From Rugamonas sp. (GTDB lineage: Bacteria > Pseudomonadota > Gammaproteobacteria > Burkholderiales > Burkholderiaceae_D): a DNA stretch of 64,000 nt. The position numbers and the translations under genes are program-made. The stretch is taken from NCBI RefSeq assembly GCF_025354735.1, contig NZ_JANXMI010000001.1:44142-108141 (forward strand). The letters run 5' to 3'. Every line of letters starts with the position of its first letter. Positions within the stretch are counted from its first letter, which is position 1. The notes under the pieces were generated by a model, which was not told the DNA's origin, searched no databases, and worked only from the letters and a program-made list of their open reading frames with translations. This document shows positions 1 to 9,268 of the stretch, piece after piece.

Positions 1-1
1 T

Positions 2-289
2 CGCATCGATCTCTTGTCGCCGACTTTCACCCCTGGCGAGCCCGACGGCGGCGGCGACCAGCGTAAGCTGGGCCTGGTGCTGTTTGACGCCACCATGCGC
101 CACGGCGAGTCGACGCTGCCAGCGCTGCCGGCCGAGTTGCCGCCGCCGGAGCGCGAGCCTATTCAGGAAGCGCCGGTCGAAATGGCTGAGGAAACGGCTG
201 TGGCGCTGGCTCCGGCGGCCGCGGTAGCGACACCGGTGGCCCTGGGCACCATCCAACGCTGGCTGAACCGACTGGTTCGCCGGCCCTGA
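2..289 (+). CDS. Unrecognised protein, C-terminal part (5' end outside window)
   Basis: The frame is open from the first bases and ends with a TGA at 287-289, so this is the 3' end of a gene that starts upstream. The visible 95 residues have a short ordered start, then a Pro/Glu/Ala-rich stretch (PPPEREPIQEAP) and a basic tail ending in LNRLVRRP. No domain is recognisable. No ribosome-binding site supports an internal start at the TTG near position 14. Function unknown; the low-complexity acidic/proline region suggests a linker or tail. Confidence 0.4.
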   Translation, partial: RIDLLSPTFTPGEPDGGGDQRKLGLVLFDATMRHGESTLPALPAELPPPEREPIQEAPVEMAEETAVALAPAAAVATPVALGTIQRWLNRLVRRP

Positions 290-641
290 CAGTTGGTGTC
301 AGGGCTGCGCGTGCCCGAGAGCATGGTCGCGGCCGGGTTATTGAGGGCGAGCCGCGCCAGCTTGATGAATTGATCGTCAACGCCGGGATCGTCTCGACGT
401 ACTGGATCGGCTGCGCTCGCGACGCGGCGGGGGGAGTGTCATCCGCGAGCATATCGACTGGGGCGCGGCCCAGGGGTTGAGCTTGTTCGCTCCCTATCTC
501 CACGGTACAGCGCAATGCCGAGGTCGCCCTCGGCTGCAACTCCGGCGCCACGTAAACCACGTCGGAACTTTAAAGCCGGTGCGCGGTCCAAATGTCAGCG
601 GCCGAAAACAGGCGTCCGCGCCGATCGTTGCGCCGGGAGCG
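290..641. other. Intergenic stretch without convincing gene
   Basis: About 350 bases lie between the truncated left-edge gene and the stop of the MFS gene. Short open frames exist on both strands but none has a ribosome-binding site, a recognisable domain or persuasive codon use. One forward reading (about 330-420) looks protein-like but is broken by stops, so a decayed gene is possible. No T-tract terminator was found. Confidence 0.4.
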
Positions 642-1868
642 TTAGCGGCTGGCCGCAAGTTGGCGTGGCGCCGTTTGCTCGGTGGCGAAGTACAGCAGCG
701 CGATCACCGGCAGCGCCATGCCCAGCGCCGTCACGCCGGGCCAGCCGTAGCGCGTGTAGCACCAGCCGCTGAGCGCCGAGCCGACCGCGCCGCCGACGAA
801 GAAGGTGGCCATGAACAGGCCGTTGATGCGGCCGCGCTGTTCGGCGCCCAGCGCATAAATCGCGCGCTGGCCGAAGACCAGGTTGGCCGACACGGCGAAG
901 TCGAGCAGGATGGCGGCAAAGACGATCAGTCCCAGCCCCACCGGCGAGGCGCCGCGCGCCAGCGCGGTGACGGCGAACGCGACGATCACCGCCAGCATCG
1001 CCAGCCCGGTGCCGCGCCGGCTCAAGCCACGGTCGGCCATGCGTCCGGCCAGCGGAGGGGCGATGGCGCCGGCCACGCCGGCCAGCGCCACCCAGGCGAT
1101 GCCGCGCTGCGTCAGGCCGAATTGCGGGCCGCTCAGCCACAGCGGCACGGCGGTCCAGAACACGCTGAAGGCGCCGAACAGGTAGGCGTGATAAATGGCG
1201 CGGCGCCGCAGGATGGGGGTGCCGACGAAGATCCGGCCCAGCGACAGCAGCAGGCGCGGATAGGTCAGTCCGGGCGCCGGGTGGCGCGCCGGCAGCATGC
1301 CGCGCAACGCGACGGCCAGCATGGCCATCAGCGCCGCCGAGAGGCCGAAGATGGCGCGCCACGACGCCAGGTCCGACATCAGGCTCGACACCGGCCGCGC
1401 CAGCATGATGCCCAGCATGACGCCGCTGACGACGCGGCCGACGGCCTGGCCGCGCTGCGCTTCCGGCGCCAGGAAGGTGACGTAGGGAACCAGGATCTGC
1501 ACCGCCGCCGCCGTGGTGCCGACGCAGAACGCGACCACCAGATAGAGCGCGGCATTGCTGGTGATGCTGATGAGGGCCATGCACAGCGCCTCCAGGCCGA
1601 CCATCAGCAGCACCAGGCGGCGATTCTCGACCAGGTCGGCCAGCGGCACCACCAGCAGCAGGCCGGTGCCGTAGCCGATCAGCGGCAGCGTCACCAGCAG
1701 ACCGGCGCTGGCGCGCGGCAGGCCGAGCGCGGCGGTAATCAGTCCGGTCAGCGGCTGGGCATAGTAGACGTTGGCGATCAGCAGGCCGCAGGCGATCCCC
1801 AGCAGCCATTGCAGGCGCAGCGTGTAGACCGGCGCGGCATCGGCGGCAGCGGCCGCAGCGGCGCGCAT
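642..1868 (-). CDS. MFS transporter
   Basis: A 408-residue major facilitator protein with about twelve hydrophobic segments. The first runs through QWLLGIACGLLIANVYYAQPL, which resembles the opening of YgaY/AraJ-type drug-efflux permeases. The cytoplasmic loop LADLVENRRLVLL matches the MFS loop 2-3 position. The ATG at 1868 overlaps the stop of the DUF3237 gene (TGATG); a GTG three bases upstream is also possible. It is the last gene of a three-gene operon opposite a TetR regulator, so export of the compound sensed by the regulator or handled by the DUF3237 proteins is a reasonable inference. Substrate unknown. Confidence 0.85.
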   Translation of the reverse strand: MRAAAAAAADAAPVYTLRLQWLLGIACGLLIANVYYAQPLTGLITAALGLPRASAGLLVTLPLIGYGTGLLLVVPLADLVENRRLVLLMVGLEALCMALISITSNAALYLVVAFCVGTTAAAVQILVPYVTFLAPEAQRGQAVGRVVSGVMLGIMLARPVSSLMSDLASWRAIFGLSAALMAMLAVALRGMLPARHPAPGLTYPRLLLSLGRIFVGTPILRRRAIYHAYLFGAFSVFWTAVPLWLSGPQFGLTQRGIAWVALAGVAGAIAPPLAGRMADRGLSRRGTGLAMLAVIVAFAVTALARGASPVGLGLIVFAAILLDFAVSANLVFGQRAIYALGAEQRGRINGLFMATFFVGGAVGSALSGWCYTRYGWPGVTALGMALPVIALLYFATEQTAPRQLAASR

Positions 1869-2581
1869 CACAGCACCTCGAACAGGTTGTAGACCACGCC
1901 GTCGGCGCGGCGCTGGCCGCTGCCGACGGCGACGATGCGGTTCAGCCAGTCGTACCGCGGGGCCGCCGTCTCGAACATCGGAATGATGCGGAAGTAGTAG
2001 CTGGCCGGGTCGACCACCTCGCCTTTTTCCAGGCGGGCGATGACGTCGGCCGGGCCGTGGCGCACGCCGCGATAGGTCACGCCGATCAGGGCGCCGTCGT
2101 CGGTCTTGAGCACCAGGCGCACGTCGAGCGTGGTGCTGCCGTCGCTGCGCACCGACTGCCAGTCGTTGCCGCCTTCGAGGATGACGCCGGACAGGCGCTC
2201 GCCGTGGAATTGGCCGCCGGGCACGACGCCGACGCGGCGGGTGGCGCCGGGCGTGGCGCCGATCACTTGCAGCGGGTGGACATCGAGGCGCATCGTCAAC
2301 AGGGGCTTGAGGCGCAGATCGGTCAGGGCGGCGGGCAGGTTCTCGGGCGACAGGCCGGCTGGCGCGCCCGAACCGGCGGCCAGCGCCCGGGTGGCCGCGC
2401 CCGGCAAGACATAGCCGAGCGCCACTGCGCCGGCGACCAGCGCCTTGGCGCGCAGGAACGCGCGGCGCGGCATGCTGGGCGTGGTTGGCAGCGGCAGCGG
2501 TTGCAGTTGCGCCAGCGGTTGGGCCGCGCCGGCCGCGTCGGCGGTGGTGGCGGTGTCGGTGGTGATGGTGGTGGCACGCAT
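1868..2581 (-). CDS. DUF3237 protein with Tat-type signal peptide
   Basis: 237 residues. The C-terminal ~150 residues (from LTMRLDVHPLQVIGATPGATRRVG to VYNLFEVL) are nearly identical to the upstream paralogue and match the DUF3237 family, a small beta-barrel fold of unknown activity often beside efflux or hydroxylase genes. Unlike its twin it carries an N-terminal extension with a twin-arginine motif (RRAFLRA, about residues 39-45), a hydrophobic core and an ALAAG cleavage region, so it should be exported. The ATG overlaps the stop of the preceding gene (TGATG), indicating translational coupling. Confidence 0.8.
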   Translation of the reverse strand: MRATTITTDTATTADAAGAAQPLAQLQPLPLPTTPSMPRRAFLRAKALVAGAVALGYVLPGAATRALAAGSGAPAGLSPENLPAALTDLRLKPLLTMRLDVHPLQVIGATPGATRRVGVVPGGQFHGERLSGVILEGGNDWQSVRSDGSTTLDVRLVLKTDDGALIGVTYRGVRHGPADVIARLEKGEVVDPASYYFRIIPMFETAAPRYDWLNRIVAVGSGQRRADGVVYNLFEVL

Positions 2582-3075
2582 CACAGCACCTCGAACACGT
2601 TGTAGACCACGCCGTCGGCGCGGCGCTGGCCGCTGCCGACGGCGACGACGCGATTCAGCCAGTCGTATTGGGGCGCGGCCGTTTCAAACATCGGAATGAT
2701 GCGGAAGTAGTAGCTGGCCGGGTCGACCACTTCGCCTTTTTCCAGGCGGGCGATGACGTCGGCCGGGCCGTGGCGCACGCCGCGATAGGTCATGCCGATC
2801 AGGGCGCCGTCGTCGGTCTTGAGCACCAGGCGCACGTCGAGCGTGGTGCTGCCGTCATTGCGCACCGACTGCCAGTCGTTACCGCCTTCGAGGATGACGC
2901 CGGACAGGCGCTCGCCGTGGAATTGGCCGCCGGGCACGACGCCGATGCGGCGCGTGGCGCCGGGTGTGGCGCCGATCACTTGCAGCGGACGGACGTCGAG
3001 GCGCATCGTCAACAGGGGTTTCGTTTTAATGTTTTTTAAGACCTCGGGCAGGTCGTCATGGCGGAGTTCGGACAT
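2581..3075 (-). CDS. DUF3237 protein, cytoplasmic paralogue
   Basis: 164 residues. The start is set at MSELRHDD because GAAAGGA lies 7-8 bases upstream; a longer frame to 3177 would run through the operator region. The body from KTKPLLTMRLDV onward differs from the downstream gene by only a few residues, so the pair is a recent tandem duplication in which one copy acquired, or the other lost, a Tat signal. First gene of the operon, directly downstream of the TetR operator boxes. Function of DUF3237 is not established. Confidence 0.8.
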   Translation of the reverse strand: MSELRHDDLPEVLKNIKTKPLLTMRLDVRPLQVIGATPGATRRIGVVPGGQFHGERLSGVILEGGNDWQSVRNDGSTTLDVRLVLKTDDGALIGMTYRGVRHGPADVIARLEKGEVVDPASYYFRIIPMFETAAPQYDWLNRVVAVGSGQRRADGVVYNVFEVL

Positions 3076-3152
3076 GGTTTTTCCTTTCGGGATGTAAGTG
3101 CGGTGAACAAGGCGGTAAGGTGTGGGGGTGATTTTGCTGCCTGATAGCAAGT

Positions 3153-3194
3153 AGACAGATCTGTCTTTTTCTTGCATTGTACAGACCTGTCTGT
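3153..3194. promoter_or_regulatory. Two palindromic operator boxes for the divergent TetR regulator
   Basis: Box 1 is the perfect palindrome AGACAGATCTGTCT (3153-3166). Box 2 is ACAGACCTGTCTGT (3181-3194), six-base arms around CT. The shared core ACAGAYCTGTCT starts at 3155 and 3181, 26 bases apart. Both lie between the divergent starts of the TetR gene (3207) and the DUF3237-MFS operon (3075). TetR proteins bind such palindromes to control their own gene and the divergent operon; direct binding here is inference. Confidence 0.7.
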
Positions 3195-3206
3195 TACTGT
3201 CAATCC

Positions 3207-3800
3207 ATGGCTACGAAAATTTCAACGACTGTACGTTTGCCGGCGCGCGAGCGCCTGCTGGCCGCCGCCGAGGCGCTGTTTTACGAGGAGGGCGTCAACG
3301 CCGTCGGTATCGACAAGGTCATCGCCCACGCCGGCGTGGCCAAGGCTTCCTTGTACGCCAGTTTCGGCAGCAAGGAGGAGCTGGTGCGCTCTTACCTGCT
3401 GATGCGGCAGGAGGCGCGCCAGCGGCGCGTCACAGCTGGCTTGCAGCAATATGAGACGCCGCGCGAACGGCTGCTGGGAGTGTTCGACCTGCTCGGCGAG
3501 TTGATGGCGCAAGCCGATTTCCGCGGTTGCGCGTTCACCAAGGCGGGACTCGAAGCGCGCGCCGGCAGCAGCGTGCGTGACACCTGCGACGACGCGCGCA
3601 AATGGCTGTCCGATTTGTTCGTGGGGCTAGTGCGGGACGCCGGCGTCGACCAGCCGGCGCAGCTGGCGCAGCAACTGGTCATGTTGTACGACGGCGCCTC
3701 GATCGCGGCGCAGATGGACGCCAACCCGCAAGCGGCGGCGTCCGCCCGCGTGGTTGCCGCCGCCATGCTTGAGCTGTATCTGCCGCCCGTGTCCGCATAG
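3207..3800 (+). CDS. TetR/AcrR family transcriptional regulator
   Basis: 197 residues from MATKIS; an in-frame ATG at 3177 would place the start upstream of operator box 2 and lacks a ribosome-binding site. The N-terminal helix-turn-helix is typical: RERLLAAAEALFYEEGVNAVGIDKVI followed by AGVAKASLYASFGSKEELV. The C-terminal half is a TetR ligand-binding domain of the YxaF/LmrA type (FRGCAFTKAGLEA). It is divergent from the DUF3237-DUF3237-MFS operon with two palindromes between them, so it is probably the local repressor. Inducer unknown. Confidence 0.88.
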   Translation: MATKISTTVRLPARERLLAAAEALFYEEGVNAVGIDKVIAHAGVAKASLYASFGSKEELVRSYLLMRQEARQRRVTAGLQQYETPRERLLGVFDLLGELMAQADFRGCAFTKAGLEARAGSSVRDTCDDARKWLSDLFVGLVRDAGVDQPAQLAQQLVMLYDGASIAAQMDANPQAAASARVVAAAMLELYLPPVSA

Positions 3801-3927
3801 GCATTGAGCGAGTCGCATTGCCGCCGTGCCATGGGGCGGCTGTTCCATGCTGTTCGTAATCGGCGTCAGCATAGTATGGTGAAGTGGTCGGCTTACGGGA
3901 TAGTGAGATGGTGAGCGGCACGAACTG

Positions 3928-3943
3928 GTACGATAAATCGTAC
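3928..3943. promoter_or_regulatory. Perfect 7-2-7 palindrome, possible operator
   Basis: GTACGAT and ATCGTAC flank AA in the AT-rich gap between the TetR gene and the CheX-like gene, which end towards each other. Because both neighbouring genes terminate here, a classical operator role is uncertain; an unrecognised transcript or binding site is possible. Nothing else is visible in 3801-4014. Confidence 0.35.
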
Positions 3944-4014
3944 AAGTTAAGATATCGCAAATCTTTGCGGCCGGCATCTCTCGTTTGGATGCGGCGCCGC
4001 TATCCCTTCCGCAT

Positions 4015-4707
4015 TTACATGCCCAGCGACTTGAGCAGATCGGAATTGTCATCCTGCGCGGTGACGGGCGCCGCCGGGGTCGACGCGCCCTGGTTCGCAT
4101 ATTCCCGCGCGATCAGGGTGTCGGGGTCGGACTCGTCGTTCGAATCGAAATCATGCAGCTTGATGAATTCGGTGCGGTCGATCGCCAGTTCCAGGTAGAA
4201 GATATTGTTTTTCTCGGTATAGAAGGTCACGCGGCGCATTTCCGGCCGGTCCAGCGGCGTATCCACGCTGAGCATCACCTGCTTGTTGAGCACCAGCATT
4301 TTCGGCTGGTTCTGCGTGATATTGGTTTGCAGCTCGCGCCGCACCTTGCCGGTGAAGTCGCCGACGATCTGATTCATCAGCTCGCCCATGATGTTCGAGA
4401 CTTCGTCGGAGGTATGGGAGTTGGCCAGTTCGCTTTTCGGCATGCCCATGTGCAGCATATAGCGCTCGTACACTTCCATTGCCGTCTCGGCGGCGAAGTT
4501 GAGCACCACCAGGCCGCTGAAGCCGCCGTCGAACAGCACGAAGCAACCGATATCGGGCTTCAGGCCGATTTTGGTGATCCGCTGCACCATGCCGGAATAC
4601 GTGAGCTTGCTCTGCGTGGCGAGGTTCAGCACACGGGTGACCGAGTTGCACAGGCTGACCAGCACATCCTCGGTCCCGTAGACCACGTCCTTGTTCTCTG
4701 CACTCAT
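4015..4707 (-). CDS. CheX-like / DUF3334-type protein
   Basis: 230 residues. The start MSAENKD is chosen because GGGAGGA lies just upstream; an ATG seven codons earlier overlaps the previous gene. No signal peptide or membrane segment. The segment SDEVSNIMGELMNQIVGDF has an ExxN pattern (E109, N112) like the CheC/CheX phosphatase family, and overall it resembles proteins I recall as DUF3334. The Asp/Glu-rich tail (about residues 190-228) looks flexible. No chemotaxis genes are nearby. A CheY-like phosphatase or adaptor role is plausible but not shown. Confidence 0.55.
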   Translation of the reverse strand: MSAENKDVVYGTEDVLVSLCNSVTRVLNLATQSKLTYSGMVQRITKIGLKPDIGCFVLFDGGFSGLVVLNFAAETAMEVYERYMLHMGMPKSELANSHTSDEVSNIMGELMNQIVGDFTGKVRRELQTNITQNQPKMLVLNKQVMLSVDTPLDRPEMRRVTFYTEKNNIFYLELAIDRTEFIKLHDFDSNDESDPDTLIAREYANQGASTPAAPVTAQDDNSDLLKSLGM

Positions 4708-4724
4708 GGATTCCTCCCAATTAG

Positions 4725-5036
4725 TCATTCGCGGGCCAGCCCGGCACGAAACAGGATTACCTTGCTCAGCAAGCGGACAATTTCTTTTCTTAAAAACTGT
4801 TCGCGGCCGGCGTCGCCGGAGGCGGCGCTCAGTAAGTCGCGCAGCGCCATCACTTCGCGCTCGATGTTGCGGGCGCGCAGCAGCAGCGTCAGGTCGGCGT
4901 CGGACACCGGATGGCCGGCCGCGCCGGCCAGGCCGGCCAGGCCGACCGCTTCGACCGGTTCGACCGTCAACGTCGGCGCTGGCGGCGCCGCGGCGATGCC
5001 GTACATTGCTGCTGGTGCGTGCGGTGGTGCGTGCAT
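4725..5036 (-). CDS. Hypothetical small protein
   Basis: 103 residues from MHAPPHAP, preceded by CTGAGGCACAC; the frame stays open to an ATG at 5132 that lacks a ribosome-binding site. The N-terminal half is Ala/Pro-rich. The C-terminal half (DADLTLLLRARNIEREVMALRDLLSAAS, then REQFLRKEIVRLLSKVILFRAG) looks alpha-helical, possibly coiled coil. It ends 17 bases before the CheX-like gene, so the two are probably co-transcribed and may act together. No family recognised. Confidence 0.5.
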   Translation of the reverse strand: MHAPPHAPAAMYGIAAAPPAPTLTVEPVEAVGLAGLAGAAGHPVSDADLTLLLRARNIEREVMALRDLLSAASGDAGREQFLRKEIVRLLSKVILFRAGLARE

Positions 5037-5318
5037 GTGTGCCTCAGGAATGACGCAACGCTGGACGACATCTCTCCGTTGCCTTCTATCAGCATACTGA
5101 GTCGCAAGATTTCCGTCCATCTGATTTTGCATTTATGCAAACAGCGCCGCCCTTGGCGCGGATTCAGGAAATTTCGTCCGAAGAGTTGGGTCGATAACTC
5201 CTGACCGCGCCCGCGCCTGCGGGGCTATATTTCGGATTCTTTTAAGCAACCCCAAAATCCTGACGAACGGGCGCCACATCGTGCCAAGGCGCCGTTCTCA
5301 ATACCGAGGAGTACCGAA

Positions 5319-5804
5319 ATGAGCATCAGTTTTAATTTGAACGGCAAGAAGGTCAGCGCCGCCGCCGAAGCCGACACGCCCCTGCTGTGGGTGATACGCG
5401 ACGAACTCGGCCTGCACGGCACCAAGTTCGGCTGCGGCGCCGGCCTGTGCGGCGCCTGCACCGTCCACGTCGACGGCGCGGCCACGCGCTCCTGCCTGCT
5501 CAAGCTGTCCGACGTGGCCGGCAAGAAGGTGGCCACCATCGAATCGCTGTCGCATGACAACAGCCACGTGCTGCAGCGCGCCTGGATCGCGCACGACGTT
5601 CCGCAGTGCGGCTACTGCCAGTCCGGCCAGTTGATGAGCGCCGCCGCGCTGCTGTCGACCAACCACCAGCCCAGCGACGCCGACATCGACGACGCCATGA
5701 GCGGCAATATCTGCCGCTGCGGCACCTATGTGCGCATCCGCGCCGCCATCCACACGGCCGCCACGGAACTGCGCCGCAACGGCAACAAGGGAGCGGCCAA
5801 ATGA
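5319..5804 (+). CDS. (2Fe-2S)-binding small subunit of isoquinoline 1-oxidoreductase-type molybdoenzyme
   Basis: 161 residues, the usual size for IorA/CoxS-type subunits. Two iron-sulfur clusters are predicted: a plant-ferredoxin-type site with C39, C44, C47 and C59 ([10 protein letters not shown]...SC), and a four-helix-bundle site with C97, C100, C132 and C134 (CGYC...ICRC). It would pass electrons from the molybdenum site of the large subunit encoded immediately downstream, whose ATG overlaps this stop by four bases. GAGGAG precedes the ATG. No cytochrome c subunit gene follows, so the final acceptor is unknown. Confidence 0.9.
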   Translation: MSISFNLNGKKVSAAAEADTPLLWVIRDELGLHGTKFGCGAGLCGACTVHVDGAATRSCLLKLSDVAGKKVATIESLSHDNSHVLQRAWIAHDVPQCGYCQSGQLMSAAALLSTNHQPSDADIDDAMSGNICRCGTYVRIRAAIHTAATELRRNGNKGAAK

Positions 5805-7939
5805 GCAATCGTCGCGACTTCCTGAAATCGACCGCCGCGCTGGGCGCGGGCATGGTGCTGGGACTGTATGTGCCGATGTCGCGCGCCGAGGCCAAGCTGG
5901 CCAGCGCCGAGTACGCATCCAACGTCTGGCTGCGCATCGCCGAAGACAACACCATGACCGTGATCTGCGCCCGTTCCGAAATGGGCCAGGGCGTGTTGAC
6001 GGCGCTGCCGATGCTGGTGGCGGAGGAATTGAACGTCGACGTGCATAGCCTGAAGGTCGAGATCGCGCCGGCGGCGCCGGCCTACATCAATGCGCTGCTG
6101 GGCGCGCAGTGCACGGGCGGTTCGAGCTCGGTGCGCGACGCCTGGGGCACGCTGCGCACCGGCGGCGCGCAGGCGCGCACCATGCTGATCGCGGCCGCCG
6201 CGCAGCGCTGGCAGGTCGATGCGGCGCAGTGCCGCGCCGACGGCGGCAAGGTGTTCGGCCCGGCCGGCAAGTCCGCCACCTACGGCCAGCTGGCGCAGGC
6301 GGCGTCCAAGCTGCCGGTGCCGGCCACCGTGGCGCTGAAGGAGGCCAAGGACTACACCCAGATCGGCAAGCCCACCAAGCGCCTCGACACGCCGGCCAAG
6401 GTCAACGGCAGCGCCCGCTTCGGCATCGACGTCGTGCTGCCCGGCATGGTCTACGCGTCGCTGGAGCAGTGCCCCGTCATCGGCGGCAAGGTGCGCAGCT
6501 TCGACGGCGCGGCCGCCAAGGCCATGCCCGGCGTGATCGCCGTGGTGCAGGTGCGCGATGGCGTGGCCGTGGTCGCCACCTCGTACTGGCGCGCGTTCAA
6601 GGCCCGCCAGAGCCTCAAGATAGACTGGGACGAGGGCGCCGGCGCGGCGCTGAACGACAAGGCGATGCTGGACACCATCGCCGGCACCGCCGCCAACATG
6701 ACGGCCAACGATGTGCGCATCAACATCGCCAGCGCCGGCGACGCGGCGGCGGCGCTGAAGGGCGCGGCGCGCACGCTGACGGCCGAGTATCACTCGCCCT
6801 TGCTGGCGCACGCGACGATGGAGCCGCAGAACTTCACCGCCGACGTCGCCAACGGCAAGTGCCGCATGATAGGCCCGACCCAGTATCAGGCCGGCGTGGT
6901 CGGCGACGTCGCCGCCGCGCTGGGCTTCAAGCCGGAAGACGTGACGGTCGAGACCACCTTCCTCGGCGGCGGTTTCGGCCGCCGCGTGGAAAGCGACGTG
7001 GCGGTGCAGGCGGCGCAGATTTCACAGGCGGTCGGCAAGCCGGTCAAGCTGGTCTGGACCCGCGAGGACGACACCCGCCACGACTTTTATCGCCCGCAAG
7101 CCGTGCACCGGCTGGCGGCCGGCCTCGACGCGGCCGGCAAGCCGGTCGGCGCCACGTTCGAGCTCACGTCGCAGTCGCCGACGCAGCGTCTGTTCGGCCT
7201 GCCGAAGGACAAAATGGACCCGTTCATGGTCGAAGGCGCGGTCGTCAGCTACGACATCGCGCACAGCTGGCAGGATGTGATCTCGCACGACGCCGGACTG
7301 CGCGTCGGCTACTGGCGTTCGGTCAGCAACGCGCTGAACGCCTTCGCCAACGAATCGTTCTTCGACGAACTGGCGCACGCGGCCGGCCAGGATCCGTATG
7401 CCTACCGCCGGGAACTGTTGCACCATCAGCCCCGGCTGGCTAAGGTGCTGGAACTGGCGGCGCAAAAGGCCGGCTGGGACCAGCCGCCGGCCAAGGGCAG
7501 GGCGCGCGGCATCGCCGTGCTGGAAGCCTATGGCAGTTATCTGGCCCAGGTGGTCGAAATTTCGCGCAAGGACGACGAAATCAAGGTGCATCGCGTGGTG
7601 GTGGCCGTCGATGTGGGCCAGATGATTAATCCCGACACCGTCGAGGCGCAAGTGCAGTCTAGCATCGCCTATGGTTTGTCGGCGGCGCTGGGCAGCGAGA
7701 TCACGCTGGAAAAAGGCCGGATCCAGCAAGCCAATTTCGACAGCTATCCGGTGCTGCGCATGGCGCAGATGCCGACCGTCGACGTCATCCTCGTCAAGAA
7801 CACCGAGGCGCCCGGCGGCATCGGCGAGCCCGTCACGGCGCTGGTCGGCCCGGCGCTCGCCAACGCCCTGTTCGCGCTGACCGGCAAGCGGGTGCGCAAG
7901 ATGCCGTTCTCGGCGGATAACGTCGCGCAAGCGGCGTAA
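5801..7939 (+). CDS. Molybdopterin-binding large subunit (isoquinoline 1-oxidoreductase beta / aldehyde oxidase type)
   Basis: 712 residues. The start is [10 protein letters not shown], overlapping the small-subunit stop (ATGA) and giving a Tat signal (RRDFLKS plus hydrophobic stretch), as usual for periplasmic IorB-like subunits. Family features include [31 protein letters not shown] for cofactor binding, [21 protein letters not shown], and [19 protein letters not shown] near the end. It oxidises N-heterocycles or aldehydes in related enzymes; the substrate here cannot be read. It pairs with the Fe-S subunit as one complex. Confidence 0.88.
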   Translation: MSNRRDFLKSTAALGAGMVLGLYVPMSRAEAKLASAEYASNVWLRIAEDNTMTVICARSEMGQGVLTALPMLVAEELNVDVHSLKVEIAPAAPAYINALLGAQCTGGSSSVRDAWGTLRTGGAQARTMLIAAAAQRWQVDAAQCRADGGKVFGPAGKSATYGQLAQAASKLPVPATVALKEAKDYTQIGKPTKRLDTPAKVNGSARFGIDVVLPGMVYASLEQCPVIGGKVRSFDGAAAKAMPGVIAVVQVRDGVAVVATSYWRAFKARQSLKIDWDEGAGAALNDKAMLDTIAGTAANMTANDVRINIASAGDAAAALKGAARTLTAEYHSPLLAHATMEPQNFTADVANGKCRMIGPTQYQAGVVGDVAAALGFKPEDVTVETTFLGGGFGRRVESDVAVQAAQISQAVGKPVKLVWTREDDTRHDFYRPQAVHRLAAGLDAAGKPVGATFELTSQSPTQRLFGLPKDKMDPFMVEGAVVSYDIAHSWQDVISHDAGLRVGYWRSVSNALNAFANESFFDELAHAAGQDPYAYRRELLHHQPRLAKVLELAAQKAGWDQPPAKGRARGIAVLEAYGSYLAQVVEISRKDDEIKVHRVVVAVDVGQMINPDTVEAQVQSSIAYGLSAALGSEITLEKGRIQQANFDSYPVLRMAQMPTVDVILVKNTEAPGGIGEPVTALVGPALANALFALTGKRVRKMPFSADNVAQAA

Positions 7940-8100
7940 TAGCAGCGTAAAGCAACATGGCATAACAGCGCCATGCATCCCTCACCGGCGCCTTCAGGGC
8001 GCCGGTTTCACATCCGCATGACCCGCGGCCTGTTCAGCGCCACCTCACCGGGGCGTGCGCCGATGCCAGCTGCATTTCCCCCTCCAAATTGTTGAGCCAC

Positions 8101-8158
8101 ATCGAATATTCATGTCGCCAATTGATGGATTATCTTCTGTTTCGCAATCAATAAAATG
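8101..8158 (+). promoter_or_regulatory. Conserved upstream element, copy 1 (before MDR dehydrogenase)
   Basis: Blocks ATCGAATA (8101), TGATGGATTATCT (8123) and AATAAAATG (8150) recur with identical spacing before the OYE gene at 9269-9326; about 40 of 58 positions match without gaps. It lies 64 bases before the ATG at 8223. A shared promoter plus regulator site, possibly for a LysR-type regulator encoded elsewhere, is the likeliest reading. The rest of the 283-base gap shows nothing else. Confidence 0.6.
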
Positions 8159-8222
8159 ACTCCACTGGAGCTGCGCCGGCATTCCGCCGGTCCGGCATTG
8201 TTAACATTGGAGAGCTTTTATC

Positions 8223-9212
8223 ATGGCACGCATCATACATATCACCACCCCCGGCGGTCCCGAAGTGCTGACCTATAAAGACATCGACGTCGCCGCGCCG
8301 GCCGCCGGCGAAGTGCGCATCCGCGTCAAGGCCATCGGCCTGAACCGCGCCGAATCGATGTGGCGCAGCGGCGAGTACATCGAGGAAGTGAAGCTGCCGG
8401 CGCGGCTCGGTTACGAGGCGGCCGGCATCGTCGACGCCGTCGGTCCCGGCGTGACCCGCTACGCCGTCGGCGACGCCGTCAACACCGTGCCGGCGTTTTC
8501 GCAAAACCAGTACGGCATGTACGGCGAACTGGTGCTCGCGCCGGTGTCGGCCGTGGTGCCGCATCCTCCCTCGCTGTCGTTCGAGGAGGCGGCGTCGATC
8601 TGGATGATGTTCATCACCGTCTACGGCGCCTTCATCGAGGCGGCCAAGCTCCAGGCCTGCGACGTGGTGTTGATCCCGGCCGCGTCGAGCAGCGTGGGCC
8701 TGGCGGCGATCCAGCTGGCCAATATGGTCGGCGCGACGCCCATCGCGCTGACGCGCAGCAGCGCCAAGCGCCAGCTGCTGCTGGACGCCGGCGCCGCCTT
8801 CGTCATCGCGACCGGGGAACAGGACCTGGTCGCCGAAGTGCTGCGCATCACCGGCGGCGCCGGCGCGCGCGTGGTGTTCGACCCGGTCGGCGGCCCCGGC
8901 TTCGGCAAGCTGGTCAAGGCCATGGCGACGGGCGGCATCTTGCTGGCGTACGGCGCGCTCAGCGAGGAGCCGGCGCAGCTGTCCTACCTGGACCTGCTCA
9001 TCAAGCTGCCCACCATCGTCGGCTACACGATCTGGAGCACCAGCGGCGACCCGTTGCGTCAACAGGCGGCCGTCGCGTTCATCCTCGCGGGCCTGGCCTC
9101 GGGCGCGCTCAAGCCGGTGATCGACAAGACCTTCACCTTCGACGACATGGTCGACGCCCACCGCTACCTGGAAGCGAACGGTCAGTTCGGCAAGATCGTC
9201 GTGACGGTGTAA
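8223..9212 (+). CDS. MDR-family (zinc-type) alcohol dehydrogenase / quinone oxidoreductase
   Basis: 329 residues, normal for NADPH:quinone oxidoreductase-like members of the medium-chain dehydrogenase superfamily. The N-terminal GroES-like domain has GYEAAGIVDAVGPGV. The Rossmann part has IPAASSSVGLAAIQLANMVGA in the dinucleotide-binding position. The structural-zinc cysteine cluster is absent, so a zinc-independent reductase is more likely than an alcohol dehydrogenase. GGAGAGC precedes the ATG. It shares an upstream element with the OYE gene downstream, suggesting joint induction, for instance by an electrophilic compound. Confidence 0.85.
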   Translation: MARIIHITTPGGPEVLTYKDIDVAAPAAGEVRIRVKAIGLNRAESMWRSGEYIEEVKLPARLGYEAAGIVDAVGPGVTRYAVGDAVNTVPAFSQNQYGMYGELVLAPVSAVVPHPPSLSFEEAASIWMMFITVYGAFIEAAKLQACDVVLIPAASSSVGLAAIQLANMVGATPIALTRSSAKRQLLLDAGAAFVIATGEQDLVAEVLRITGGAGARVVFDPVGGPGFGKLVKAMATGGILLAYGALSEEPAQLSYLDLLIKLPTIVGYTIWSTSGDPLRQQAAVAFILAGLASGALKPVIDKTFTFDDMVDAHRYLEANGQFGKIVVTV

Positions 9213-9268
9213 GCGGGCGCCGTCCGGCCATTTGCCCGGAGAAAGTCACGCTGAGATTGTTGGTTTGG

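Noticed and set aside
290..641. Possible decayed gene
   Set aside because: Protein-like phrases occur but are interrupted, and no family could be recognised, so no pseudogene is claimed.
8223..9212. Zinc-dependent alcohol dehydrogenase in the strict sense
   Set aside because: The structural-zinc cysteine cluster is missing, so only the broader MDR/quinone reductase assignment is supported.
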